Of a stretch of DNA of 64,000 bases, positions 34,126 to 42,389 are shown one piece after another. The position numbers and the translations under genes were made by a program. The notes beneath the pieces are model-generated. The model worked only from the letters and a program-made list of their open reading frames with translations. It ran no database searches and had not been told where the DNA came from. Position 1 is the first letter of the stretch; each line of letters begins with the position of its first letter. Source of the stretch: CAZKBP01 sp964551015 (GTDB lineage: Bacteria > Bacteroidota > Bacteroidia > Cytophagales > Microscillaceae); the NCBI GenBank assembly GCA_964551015.1, contig CAZKBP010000030.1, positions 1-64,000 on the forward strand, read 5' to 3'.

Positions 34126-34152
34126 TCCTGAAAATGAAAGCCATTTTCAGGA
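34126..34152 (+). promoter_or_regulatory. hairpin upstream of the outer-membrane protein gene
   Basis: TCCTGAAAATG (34126-34136) pairs perfectly with CATTTTCAGGA (34142-34152), loop AAAGC. It is 37 bases before the preferred ATG (34190) and has no T run, so it is a leader hairpin or operator rather than a terminator. Confidence 0.5.
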
Positions 34153-34189
34153 CATGAATTCTATTATCAAATCTCAAAAATTGCATACA

Positions 34190-35251
34190 ATGAAATTTTT
34201 AAATATATTTTTCTTATTTTCTTTGCTTTTTAGCCACTTTTCAGGGGCACAAGACCTAAGGCCAGATAGCCACGCTCCAATAGGTGTAATGGGCGACCAT
34301 ACCCACGCCAAGGGCGAATGGATGCTTTCTTACCGTTATATGCACATGCAGATGGAAGGCAATCGAGTGGGTACAGACGAAATTTCACCCGAAGAAATCG
34401 TAACGACTGTGCCCAACCGTTTTGCTGGTCTGCCGATGCAACCGCCTACACTCCGAGTCGTGCCTACGGAGATGAGTATGGATATGCATATGTTTGGGGT
34501 GATGTACGCTCCCACGGACTGGCTCACGCTCATGGCCATGACGATGCTGACGCGTAAAGAGATGAACCATATTACCTTCCAAGGGGGTATGGGAACCAAT
34601 CGCTTGGGCAACTTTACTACGCTGACCAATGGTTTGGGGGATACAAAAATCAGCGGGCTTTTCCGAGTTTTGAAAAAAGAAAATCACCGTCTGCATTTGA
34701 ATGCCGGCCTAAGTATTCCCACGGGTTCTGTTAGCGAGGAAGATCGTATTCTAACACCGATGGACGCGCAGCCTGAGGTTCGGCTACCTTACCCGATGCA
34801 GTTAGGTTCGGGTACGTTTGATCTTTTGCCAGGAATCACGTATGCTGCTTATCAAGGGCGCCTTGCCTGGGGCGCACAAGTAACGGGAGCACTTCGTTTA
34901 GGTGAAAATGACGAAGGCTATTCCTTCGGAAATGCTCTGGATTTGACCAGTTGGGGAAGTTACCGTATTTTGCCTTGGCTGAGTACTTCGCTGCGTTTGG
35001 CTTATCATTACTTGGGAGAAATTGACGGAATAGATGATCAAATCGTGGCTCCTGTACAGACTGCGAATCCTGATTTTCAAGGCGGCCAACGTTTGGATGC
35101 TTCTTTGGGTGTAAATTTGGTAGGTCTGGGAGGATGGATCAAAAACCACCGCCTTGCTCTGGAATTTGACCTACCCGTTTATCAAGACTTAAATGGGCCT
35201 CAGTTGGAGGTAGATTATAATCTAACTGTGGGTTGGCAGTTTGCCTTTTAG
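34190..35251 (+). CDS. Met/His-rich outer-membrane beta-barrel protein
   Basis: 353 residues from ATG 34190, which starts a clean signal peptide ending FSGAQ; an upstream ATG at 34154 would add 12 polar residues. The mature N-terminus has HAPIGVMGDHTHAKGEWMLSY and many Met/His (YMHMQM, MSMDMHMFGVM). Alternating amphipathic strands (WLTLMAMTMLTRKEM, LRLAYHYLGEI) end in an aromatic C-terminus (WQFAF), typical of an outer-membrane barrel of the MetA-pathway/transporter type. Met/His enrichment suggests soft-metal contact such as copper. It lies between the Cys-rich small protein and a TonB receptor. Confidence 0.7.
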   Translation: MKFLNIFFLFSLLFSHFSGAQDLRPDSHAPIGVMGDHTHAKGEWMLSYRYMHMQMEGNRVGTDEISPEEIVTTVPNRFAGLPMQPPTLRVVPTEMSMDMHMFGVMYAPTDWLTLMAMTMLTRKEMNHITFQGGMGTNRLGNFTTLTNGLGDTKISGLFRVLKKENHRLHLNAGLSIPTGSVSEEDRILTPMDAQPEVRLPYPMQLGSGTFDLLPGITYAAYQGRLAWGAQVTGALRLGENDEGYSFGNALDLTSWGSYRILPWLSTSLRLAYHYLGEIDGIDDQIVAPVQTANPDFQGGQRLDASLGVNLVGLGGWIKNHRLALEFDLPVYQDLNGPQLEVDYNLTVGWQFAF

Positions 35252-35269
35252 ATTTCGGTAGCTAATATT

Positions 35270-35338
35270 GAGCGGTCAGTTTTCAGTCAAGACTTAGGCC
35301 ATCAGGTTGTATGTGTCTTTTCTGAAAACTGATCGCTC
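35270..35338. terminator. long hairpin between convergent genes
   Basis: A 17-bp stem (35270-35286 with 35322-35338, one G-U) with a 35-base loop lies between the outer-membrane protein gene and the convergent PAS gene. It probably ends both transcripts. Confidence 0.6.
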
Positions 35339-35345
35339 TGTTTCT

Positions 35346-35843
35346 CTAATTCAGAGCGTGCTCGAAAGCAATGTAGTTAATCAGTTTTTCTTCCTTATCA
35401 AACACAGGATGCCCTTGGATATGACATGTATAGGGCTTACCACTTTTGCGATAGTTAGTAATTTCGGCCTCGAAGGATTCAGAAGCCATGACTGCATCAC
35501 GAATTTGGGCTTTGGCTTTGGCTTCCGTACCCACTCCCTGTAAAATTTTTGGGTTTTTCCCCATCACTTCTTCCTTGGTATAGCCCGTCATAGAATAAAT
35601 ATTCGAGCTGGCGTAAATAATTGTCTGCTCAAGATTGACCACAAGAATGGTATCATCCTTTGTAAATAAAGCATTATCTAGATTCCAATCTATTCGCCAT
35701 TTTTGCTGATTTGAAATATTGCGCAAATTATACAAGTCTTTCTGCTTTTGATTAACTTCTGCTTGAAACAAAGCACATACATCCCAGCAAGTAAGTGGGC
35801 TGTAAAAACTTTGCTTATAAGTCTTCTGTGTATGAGTGGTCAT
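35346..35843 (-). CDS. single PAS-domain protein
   Basis: 165 residues with no output domain. The N-terminal 55 residues are polar. The PAS core (about 60-160) shows ILVVNLEQTIIYASSNIYSMTGYTKEEVMGKNPKILQG and FEAEITNYRKSGKPYTCHIQGHPVFD, with a PAC ending. The GKNPKILQG loop is that of a LOV-like region but lacks the photoreactive Cys, so flavin photochemistry is unlikely. It may act by interacting with a separate kinase or regulator. It is divergent from the TonB receptor gene. Confidence 0.8.
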   Translation of the reverse strand: MTTHTQKTYKQSFYSPLTCWDVCALFQAEVNQKQKDLYNLRNISNQQKWRIDWNLDNALFTKDDTILVVNLEQTIIYASSNIYSMTGYTKEEVMGKNPKILQGVGTEAKAKAQIRDAVMASESFEAEITNYRKSGKPYTCHIQGHPVFDKEEKLINYIAFEHALN

Positions 35844-36239
35844 ATATCGAGTTGGTCTGTAGTCAGGGGAAATATAAATAAGTACGTGTAAACTATGAGC
35901 TTAATACAATGACAATCTGTTCGAAATGATTGTTTTAAAAAAGATCAAATTGACCTATTTCTGTAAAAACGGCAAAAATATCTTCTATGTAATGAATTTG
36001 GTAATTTTTGCGCGTTACCACATAGCAAGCGTAATTGATACACATAGCCCGCAAATAAAACGTTTATTTGCTGTCGAAGTTTTACTATAATAAACTTTAT
36101 TGATTAGGATACTTTTTTATGTTAAGCACTTGCCCAATCTGCCAAAACTAAGCTTAAATTCTAAAATAACCAAAAAGGCGACTTTTTATGCGGTTGATTA
36201 TTTTTTATTTTTTGGATAAGGTAACACCCATTTATTATT

Positions 36240-36255
36240 TTTAGACTAAACTAAA
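36240..36255 (+). promoter_or_regulatory. inverted repeat TTTAG-N6-CTAAA, candidate operator
   Basis: TTTAG (36240-36244), six bases, CTAAA (36251-36255), ending eight bases before the -33 box of the TonB receptor promoter. A related TTTAGCTTAG sequence follows near 36308. Position and symmetry fit a metal-responsive repressor or activator site, for example of the DtxR or Fur type; the protein is unknown. Confidence 0.4.
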
Positions 36256-36262
36256 AATTATT

Positions 36263-36294
36263 TTTGTCTAGCATAAATAATTTCATTAGCTTTG
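36263..36294 (+). promoter_or_regulatory. Bacteroidota-type promoter of the TonB receptor/thioredoxin operon
   Basis: TTTG (36263-36266), 20-base spacer, TAGCTTTG (36287-36294): a full consensus match. The ATG is 32 bases after the -7 box. Confidence 0.75.
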
Positions 36295-36326
36295 TATAAA
36301 TAAGTAATTTAGCTTAGTCTGTGAAA

Positions 36327-38693
36327 ATGAAAAAAAGTTTAAAACTATGGGCAGTTTTATGCTGTCTGATTTTCAAATTGAATGCTCAAGAATACGGCAA
36401 AATTCAGGGAAAAATAAGCGCCGGAGGCCAGCCTTTAGCCTTTGCCAGCATTCAAATTTTGGGCACACAACTCGGCACGACCAGCGATGAGCAAGGTAAC
36501 TATCTCCTCGAGCAAGTGCCCTTCGGAAAGCAAACGCTCAAAACCAACCTCATTGGTTATCAGCAACATACGCACAAAGTATTTGTCGAAGCCCATCAAA
36601 TCCACACCGTTGATTTCAGTTTAGAAGAAGATAATTTGGGATTGAACGAAGTGGTGGTTAGCGCGACCCGCTATGAACGTAGTCGGGAAGAAGCACCCGT
36701 GGTTGTCCACGTGTTGGGCTCCAAGCTTTTCAACGCTACTCAGTCCATCACGCTTTCTGAAGGTTTGAATTACAAGCCGGGCGTGCGCGTGGAGACCAAT
36801 TGCCAAAACTGTGGTTTTACCCAAGTACGTCTCAATGGCTTAGAAGGAGCCTATTCTCAGATTCTTATCAATAGCCGCGCAATTTTTAGTGCCTTGAATA
36901 GCGTCTATGGTCTGGACCAAATCCCTACCAACATGGTAGAACGGGTAGAAATTGTACGCAGTGGAGGTTCTGCCCTTTTTGGCTCTAATGCGATTGCGGG
37001 CACGATTAATATCATCACCAAAGAACCCGTGGAAAATACTTGGCAAGTCGGAAGCAATTTTGCCCTGATTGATGGAAGCGAATTAGATCATACCCTCAAT
37101 TTTGATGCTTCTTTGGTCAACGAGGAACTGAATACTGGTATTACCCTCTACGGGATGTATCGCGACCGAGATGCTTATGACGCCAACGAGGACGGCTTTA
37201 CCGAGATTACCAGATTAGAAAACAATACCTTTGGGGCAAAAGCTTTTCTCAAGCCTAGCGACTACAGCAAGCTCAGCCTAGATTTTTCTTTTATCCGAGA
37301 ATATCGCCGAGGGGGAGATCGCTTGAATTTGGCTCCACACTTGACCGATATTACCGAAGAGCTTGACCACAACACCCTCATCGCAGGCTTGACTTACGAT
37401 CAATTCACGAAAAGTCGGGAAAGTAAGTTTTCTACTTATATTTCCGTTCAGACTACACAGCGAGATAGCTACTACGGGGGGCTGGGTGGTGGACGTACTA
37501 CCGCGGATAGTTTGCTCGCACTGAACGCCTACGGCAACACAAAAGACCTGGCCTTAGTAGGCGGCGTGCAATTTACCCATTATTTTGCTTCCGAAGATGT
37601 ACTGACTTTGGGAATAGAAAATCAATTTAGCGACGTGCAAGACGATATTCCGGGCTATAATCGCCTCATCGACCAGCAGGTGCATACGCTCGGCTTGTAT
37701 GGACAATACGAGTGGACGATTACCGACCGCTGGAAAGCGTTGTTGGGCGCCAGATTTGACCGTACTCGCGTAGATGGCCTCTATGACATCGGTAATATAA
37801 GGCGACAGACAGAAGTGCAAACCAGCGTATTTAGCCCTCGCCTTACGATGCTATACGATATCAGCCCAAGTTTACAATTCCGAGGGGGCTATGCCCGTGG
37901 CTTTCGTGCGCCTCAGGCGTTTGACGAAGATTTACATATTTCTTCGGTGGGGGGAGAACCTCAATTTGTCATATTAGCTGATGATTTGGAAAAAGAACTG
38001 TCAGATGCATTTACAGCTTCCCTAAACTTCACGAGAAATCTGGGCAGGGTACAAACCAATTTTTTGGTAGAAGGCTTTTATACCAATTTAAAAAATCCCT
38101 TCACGATCGTAAGCACAGGATCAGTTTTGGCCAATGGTTCTATTCTGGAAGAGGTACGAAACGGCCAGCAGGCTTCCGTGGCCGGAATCAATTTTGAAGC
38201 CAGTCTCTCCCCTTCTTCTGCTTTCTCTTTTCAAGCGGGCGGCACTTGGCAAAAATCACGCTACCAAGAAACACAAATTCTTTTCGAGCCCGAAAATCCG
38301 AACGAACTCGAGACGATCGTAAGCACCGACGAATTTGTACGCAATCCCAATCTTTACGGCTATATTACCTCTTATTGGAATCCTCTGAAAAATTTCAACT
38401 TAGACCTCACCGGAACGTTCACGGGTAAGATGGTCGTCCCTCGGGTAGTGAGTGCGTCTGGCTTCTTAGATTTGGTGGAAAGTAATCCTTTTTGGGATAT
38501 GAACCTAAAGCTCTCTTATCATTTTGATATTCAGTCAGGCTTTCAATTGGAGTTCAGTGGAGGCTTACAAAATATCTTCAACAGTTACCAAGGTGATTTT
38601 GATACAGGGCCGAGCCGTGATTCAGATTATATCTACGGCCCGGCTCGTCCGAGAACTTTTTTTATAGGTATTAAGCTTAGAAATTTTCAGTGA
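36327..38693 (+). CDS. TonB-dependent receptor with CxxC plug motif
   Basis: 788 residues from ATG 36327 (a GTG two codons earlier is possible). Signal peptide to about residue 19, then a carboxypeptidase-regulatory-like domain (about 22-100, IQGKISAGGQPLAFASIQI). The plug (about 110-230) contains NCQNCGFTQVRLNGLEGAYSQ followed by ILINSR and the typical GGSALFGSNAIAGTINIITK. The barrel ends with FFIGIKLRNFQ. The CxxC in the plug marks a receptor subgroup in this phylum that I associate, without proof, with copper or metal-complex uptake (compare Cys/Met sites in OprC-like receptors). A thioredoxin-like gene starts one base after its stop. Confidence 0.85.
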   Translation: MKKSLKLWAVLCCLIFKLNAQEYGKIQGKISAGGQPLAFASIQILGTQLGTTSDEQGNYLLEQVPFGKQTLKTNLIGYQQHTHKVFVEAHQIHTVDFSLEEDNLGLNEVVVSATRYERSREEAPVVVHVLGSKLFNATQSITLSEGLNYKPGVRVETNCQNCGFTQVRLNGLEGAYSQILINSRAIFSALNSVYGLDQIPTNMVERVEIVRSGGSALFGSNAIAGTINIITKEPVENTWQVGSNFALIDGSELDHTLNFDASLVNEELNTGITLYGMYRDRDAYDANEDGFTEITRLENNTFGAKAFLKPSDYSKLSLDFSFIREYRRGGDRLNLAPHLTDITEELDHNTLIAGLTYDQFTKSRESKFSTYISVQTTQRDSYYGGLGGGRTTADSLLALNAYGNTKDLALVGGVQFTHYFASEDVLTLGIENQFSDVQDDIPGYNRLIDQQVHTLGLYGQYEWTITDRWKALLGARFDRTRVDGLYDIGNIRRQTEVQTSVFSPRLTMLYDISPSLQFRGGYARGFRAPQAFDEDLHISSVGGEPQFVILADDLEKELSDAFTASLNFTRNLGRVQTNFLVEGFYTNLKNPFTIVSTGSVLANGSILEEVRNGQQASVAGINFEASLSPSSAFSFQAGGTWQKSRYQETQILFEPENPNELETIVSTDEFVRNPNLYGYITSYWNPLKNFNLDLTGTFTGKMVVPRVVSASGFLDLVESNPFWDMNLKLSYHFDIQSGFQLEFSGGLQNIFNSYQGDFDTGPSRDSDYIYGPARPRTFFIGIKLRNFQ

Positions 38694-38694
38694 T

Positions 38695-39177
38695 ATGCGC
38701 CCACATTTGTTAGTTATTATTTTGATTCTTAGTCTGCTCGGCTTTCAGAAAAACTTATTTGCCCAGAATCATCGCCAGATACGCTGGCTTACTTTTGAGC
38801 AATTGGAAGATTCACTCGCTCAAAAACCCAAGAAAGTCTTTATTGATTTTTACACAGACTGGTGCACCTACTGCCGAAAAATGGATCAAGCAGTATTTAC
38901 TAAAACCGAGGTGATTCAGGCCTTGAATCAAGGTTATTACGCCGTGCGCATGGACGCCGAAACTCGAGATACCATTCGCTTTGACGGTCAGACTTTTATG
39001 AATCGCCAAGCTCATGGACGTGAGAAGGGCATTCACGAATTAGCTTTCCTGTTAGGTCAGCGGGACGGGCAATTTATTCCTCCTACTATGCTCGTTTTGG
39101 ATGAAAAATTTCGGGTGAGGGAAAGAGTGTTTGAATATTTATCCAGCAAAGATTTGTTGAAAATCCTAATCAAATAA
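38695..39177 (+). CDS. exported thioredoxin-family protein
   Basis: 160 residues. A signal peptide (about 1-24, ending LFAQ) directs it to the periplasm. The thioredoxin fold follows with FIDFYTDWCTYCRKMD, a WCxxC active site, and the later PPTMLVLDEKF with a cis-Pro. It resembles DsbD-gamma or thioredoxin_7 proteins that reduce or fold exported Cys proteins. It begins one base after the TonB receptor stop, so the two are translationally linked. A natural partner would be the receptor's CxxC or the Cys-rich small protein nearby; that link is inference. Confidence 0.85.
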   Translation: MRPHLLVIILILSLLGFQKNLFAQNHRQIRWLTFEQLEDSLAQKPKKVFIDFYTDWCTYCRKMDQAVFTKTEVIQALNQGYYAVRMDAETRDTIRFDGQTFMNRQAHGREKGIHELAFLLGQRDGQFIPPTMLVLDEKFRVRERVFEYLSSKDLLKILIK

Positions 39178-39204
39178 ATCCAAGAATTTAAGATTGAGTA
39201 CTGA

Positions 39205-40341
39205 TTAGGGTGCTTTGTAGGGTTCATTATACAAAATATGATAAAGCATTTCCAAAATCTCATTCAATACCGGATTAACATCATTACTCAATAAAATGAT
39301 CGTATGCCGATCTTTGGGCATGCGCATCAAAGCCGTACGGAACCCTAGCCAACCGCCCATATGATAGTAAGCCCTTCCCTCGTCCTTGATATGCCAACCG
39401 TAGCCATAGGGATAAGTAGAACCATCTTGGAGTTGCACTGGTTGCCACGCGCGTGCCAGCGTGCTGGAATCTACCAATTCATCACTATAAAGTGCTTGAT
39501 CCCACTGATATAAGTCATCTACGGTAGAGAGCATGCCGCCATCTCCGTAGATTTTATTCAAAAAATTATCATCATAGAGCGTTTGATGATCGGGTTGATA
39601 GCCGTAAGCCCGTTTGGGTATATCACGCTGTTCATTAAACTTGAGCAAGTAAGTTTGTTGCATATTCAGTGGCTCGAGAATATGTTTCTTTAAGAAGTTA
39701 GGATAAGATTGCTTGCTCACCTTTTCTACGATCAGTGCCAAGAGTACATAGCCCGTATTGCAGTATGACCAGTTACTACCTGGCACAAATTCTAAGGGAG
39801 GTTTTTCGCTAACGAGCCAAGAAAGTACATTCCGGTTGTTGGCATAGGTCATCACGCGATTATCCTGTGTGTAGAAATAAGCAATATAATCTGGCAGGCC
39901 CGAGGTATGGGTCAGGAGCTGATGTAAGGTTATTTTGGGATAATCCAGCTTGGGAAAATATTGACGTAGAGAATCTTGATAATCTAGTTTTCCTGCTTCG
40001 GCCAACTGCATAATGCACATCGCTGTAAATGGTTTGGAAAGCGAAGCAATCCGAAAGACCGATTCATCCTCGAGAGGAGTCTTTTGACGAAAATCTGCCT
40101 GTCCGTAATTTGCTTTAAACAGGAGTTTTCCTCGCTCTACTACGAGCATATTTCCATTGAATAAACCTCTTTTATGCAATCGGTTCATGATTAGTTCTAT
40201 TTTCTTTCGCTTGATCTCCGTCAGTTCCGTCCTGAGCGAATCAAGGCGTTTGTCAATGGCTTCTTCTTGACTGAGTTTGGTTTGGCAAGCGGTAAAGAAC
40301 AAAAGATAAGAGAGGAGGCTAGCAGCAAAAAGTTTCGTCAT
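39205..40341 (-). CDS. serine hydrolase of the class C beta-lactamase / PBP4-like family
   Basis: 378 residues from ATG 40341 (MTKLFAASLL), a start that gives a lipoprotein signal with FFTAC. A longer start at 40377 would overlap the upstream terminator. The S-x-x-K motif is S-L-S-K in FRIASLSKPFTAM, the Tyr motif is YCNTGY, and the H-x-G motif is HMGGWLG. Members are D-Ala-D-Ala peptidases, esterases or beta-lactamases; here an envelope lipoprotein of unknown substrate. It follows another small lipoprotein gene on the same strand, separated by a hairpin. Confidence 0.85.
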   Translation of the reverse strand: MTKLFAASLLSYLLFFTACQTKLSQEEAIDKRLDSLRTELTEIKRKKIELIMNRLHKRGLFNGNMLVVERGKLLFKANYGQADFRQKTPLEDESVFRIASLSKPFTAMCIMQLAEAGKLDYQDSLRQYFPKLDYPKITLHQLLTHTSGLPDYIAYFYTQDNRVMTYANNRNVLSWLVSEKPPLEFVPGSNWSYCNTGYVLLALIVEKVSKQSYPNFLKKHILEPLNMQQTYLLKFNEQRDIPKRAYGYQPDHQTLYDDNFLNKIYGDGGMLSTVDDLYQWDQALYSDELVDSSTLARAWQPVQLQDGSTYPYGYGWHIKDEGRAYYHMGGWLGFRTALMRMPKDRHTIILLSNDVNPVLNEILEMLYHILYNEPYKAP

Positions 40342-40360
40342 ATCACAAGGCTCATAAAAA

Positions 40361-40388
40361 ACTGCCAAATAACGCATTATTTGGCAGT
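40361..40388 (-). terminator. intrinsic terminator of the small lipoprotein gene
   Basis: Perfect 12-bp stem (40361-40372 with 40377-40388), loop of four. Read on the minus strand it is followed by TTTTTTAT. It ends the 40413-40796 gene and argues for the shorter start of the serine hydrolase. Confidence 0.85.
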
Positions 40389-40412
40389 ATCATCAGGTCA
40401 GAAAATGAGTTC

Positions 40413-40796
40413 TTAGGATTGCTCACCGTTTTCTTCCTGCTGAGCAGTGCTGTCTTGGGCAGGCCCTGCCTCGGTGCTGTCGGCTGTGGGTTGAGCAGTG
40501 TCCATAACGGGTGTGCTGGGGGAATCGCCTGCTTTACCTTTACCAAACATTTTTTCTCGGAGGTCTTGCGCTCGTTTTTCACTTTCGGGCGTATTGGGAT
40601 ACTCATTGGCGGCCTGGCGAGGCGGTGCCTCTTCACCATCTCCGTACACGTACTCATTCCCTTCTCTCACATCTGGAGTATCTTCGGTAACGGCGTTGTA
40701 TCGATCAAAGCCACAAGAAGCTAAGAAAAAAATTAGACCAAAGGCCCAAAGTCTTGACTTATTTTCACGAATAATGGAATATACAAAAGCTTTCAT
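40413..40796 (-). CDS. low-complexity lipoprotein
   Basis: 127 residues. A signal ends in the lipobox FLASC. The mature part is hydrophilic and disordered, rich in Glu, Pro, Ala, Gln and Thr (GDGEEAPPRQAANEYPN, STEAGPAQDSTAQQEENGEQ). No domain is recognised. It lies upstream of the serine hydrolase gene with a terminator between them, so they need not be co-expressed. Function unknown. Confidence 0.65.
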   Translation of the reverse strand: MKAFVYSIIRENKSRLWAFGLIFFLASCGFDRYNAVTEDTPDVREGNEYVYGDGEEAPPRQAANEYPNTPESEKRAQDLREKMFGKGKAGDSPSTPVMDTAQPTADSTEAGPAQDSTAQQEENGEQS

Positions 40797-40933
40797 AATT
40801 TTACTTTTTTTGACAATATATACGAAATGTAAATATTTTGTTTAGTCATTTGGTGACGCACAAAGGTAGAAAATTTTGTGTTGTTTTTTTTCAAGTAAAA
40901 AATCTAATTTCCTTCTACGAGTGAAGATTTTGT

Positions 40934-41278
40934 TTAGCGTTCTTTTTGCCATAGGGCTTTAAAGCTATAACCAGATAAAGCCGCTAATCCCCCCACTAAT
41001 CCGCCTATACTTACTACGATCACGAACATCCACTCGGAAGCAGGTAGGCGAAATAATTGAGTAATTTTTCCTAAAAGTAAATTCTCATTTAAGTAACTGC
41101 TGTAATAAGCTTGCCCAAACCAAACCAAAGCCACGGCCAAAAAGCCAGAAAGAAAAGCTCCCCAACCAGAACGCCCGAAAAAAAGAGCCGCCAAGAAAGC
41201 GTCCACAGCAATCAACCACCAATAAGCAAATACGGATTGGGTGATAAAAACCAGCAAAACAATAATCACAAACAACAT
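40934..41278 (-). CDS. small integral membrane protein
   Basis: 114 residues with three to four membrane helices: LFVIIVLLVFITQSVFAYWW at the start, AFLSGFLAVALVWFGQAYY in the middle and FVIVVSIGGLVGGLAALSG at the end, with the loop NENLLLGKITQLFRLP between. No family is recognised beyond a generic membrane protein. It lies just after sixA on the same strand. Confidence 0.6.
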   Translation of the reverse strand: MLFVIIVLLVFITQSVFAYWWLIAVDAFLAALFFGRSGWGAFLSGFLAVALVWFGQAYYSSYLNENLLLGKITQLFRLPASEWMFVIVVSIGGLVGGLAALSGYSFKALWQKER

Positions 41279-41316
41279 AGGCCAGGTTTTTAGAGATGAT
41301 TAATAAACGGGGCTTA

Positions 41317-41811
41317 CTAAATCATTTTAGGTGTTTTGAGCCAGATCAAATTACCTGTGGTTTGGGAGACTGCCTGCCAACTGTCTACCTCAAATTTTAG
41401 GTAAGCCATCCCACAGGTGGGAATAAATTCTACTCCTGAATCACAAAGATAATCTGCCAGTAAGGTCAACCCAGGATTATGCCCCACTAGGCATGTAAGC
41501 CGTGCCGCCTCGTCCATCTGATTGACTATCTCCAGTAAGGTACTGACTCCGGCCTCGTAAATATTTTTATCAAATATAAGCTGATCTTGGGGATAATTTA
41601 GGTTTTCCGCGAAAATTTCGGCAGTCATCGTTGTTCTACGAGCGGGGCTACTGTATATTTTGTCAGGGATGATACTCAGTTCTGTCAAAATCTGAGACAT
41701 CATATGAGCGTGGCTGATGCCTTTTTTGCTGAGTTTTCGGTCAAAGTCAGCTTGCCCTACTTTCATTTCCTTGGCCTTGGCGTGGCGGATGATCAAAAGT
41801 TCTTTTTGCAT
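41317..41811 (-). CDS. sixA: SixA-type phosphohistidine phosphatase
   Basis: 164 residues of the small histidine phosphatase branch. R9-H10-A11 in LLIIRHAKAKE is the catalytic RHG-like motif, SPARRTTMTAEIF holds the second Arg, and LVGHNPGLTLLADYL the second catalytic His. SixA removes phosphate from phosphohistidine in signalling proteins such as HPt domains or PTS components. The target here is unknown; histidine kinases occur in the window. Cytoplasmic. Confidence 0.88.
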   Translation of the reverse strand: MQKELLIIRHAKAKEMKVGQADFDRKLSKKGISHAHMMSQILTELSIIPDKIYSSPARRTTMTAEIFAENLNYPQDQLIFDKNIYEAGVSTLLEIVNQMDEAARLTCLVGHNPGLTLLADYLCDSGVEFIPTCGMAYLKFEVDSWQAVSQTTGNLIWLKTPKMI

Positions 41812-42389
41812 AATATCGTAAATTGTGTGTAAATGGATTGTTTTTATGAATTCCCAGCTAAATTTCCCCTCGGTTTAGAAGGCGAGGGAGACTTTATACT
41901 TTGTAATCAATTTATTCAATGTTGGTATCTCACTACTTCGCGCTTGTCTGAGATGAGTGCGCACGGGCTTGGCGTTTGCGACGCCATGGCTGAGACAGTC
42001 CTATATAGAATTTGCCCAAAGCGCATAGATACTTGCTTTCTCACCCCAATTTAGCTTGAAATTTGAGGCATATTTCTGGTTTTTCATGAGAAAATGTTTT
42101 CCTACAATTTGAAGTTATCTAGAGCTTAGCTTTGGGCTGCTCAATTCATATTTTACCGACAAATCAAAAACTTTGGACAAATCTTATGAGAAAACAAATT
42201 TGCTTCAAAATGTTTATTTTTGTGGCTTATTTGACCAACTTAGAAGTATTAATTTTTAAAATTCATAAAAAATCAAACTTTTTTTGCGTCAAATACGATT
42301 TATAGGTAAAAATGATGCCCTGATTAGCTACAGAAAAGCTATCTATTTTAAAGTCATTGAACCCAACAAATTGAAAAATACTGCTTAAC
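41812..42389. other. 578-base intergenic region before topA
   Basis: No coding sequence is convincing. The left part holds a hairpin GGCGT-TTGCG-ACGCC (41971-41985) flanked by imperfect TGTCTGAG/CTGAGACA arms (41945-41952, 41990-41997), which looks like a decayed intergenic repeat. The right part is AT-rich and must contain the topA promoter, which I could not place with confidence. Confidence 0.5.

Larger units (their letters stand above)
35844..36326. other. 483-base AT-rich divergent intergenic region
   Basis: No gene is seen. It contains a short hairpin GCAAATAAA/TTTATTTGC (36051-36059 with 36063-36071), an inverted repeat TTTAG-N6-CTAAA and a consensus promoter for the TonB receptor. 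The PAS gene promoter could not be placed with confidence. Confidence 0.6.

Noticed and set aside
35346..35843. LOV blue-light photoreceptor
   Set aside because: The GKNPKILQG loop lacks the reactive Cys, so it was called a plain PAS protein.
41833..42054. 73-codon frame before topA
   Set aside because: It crosses a hairpin repeat and has no recognisable domain.
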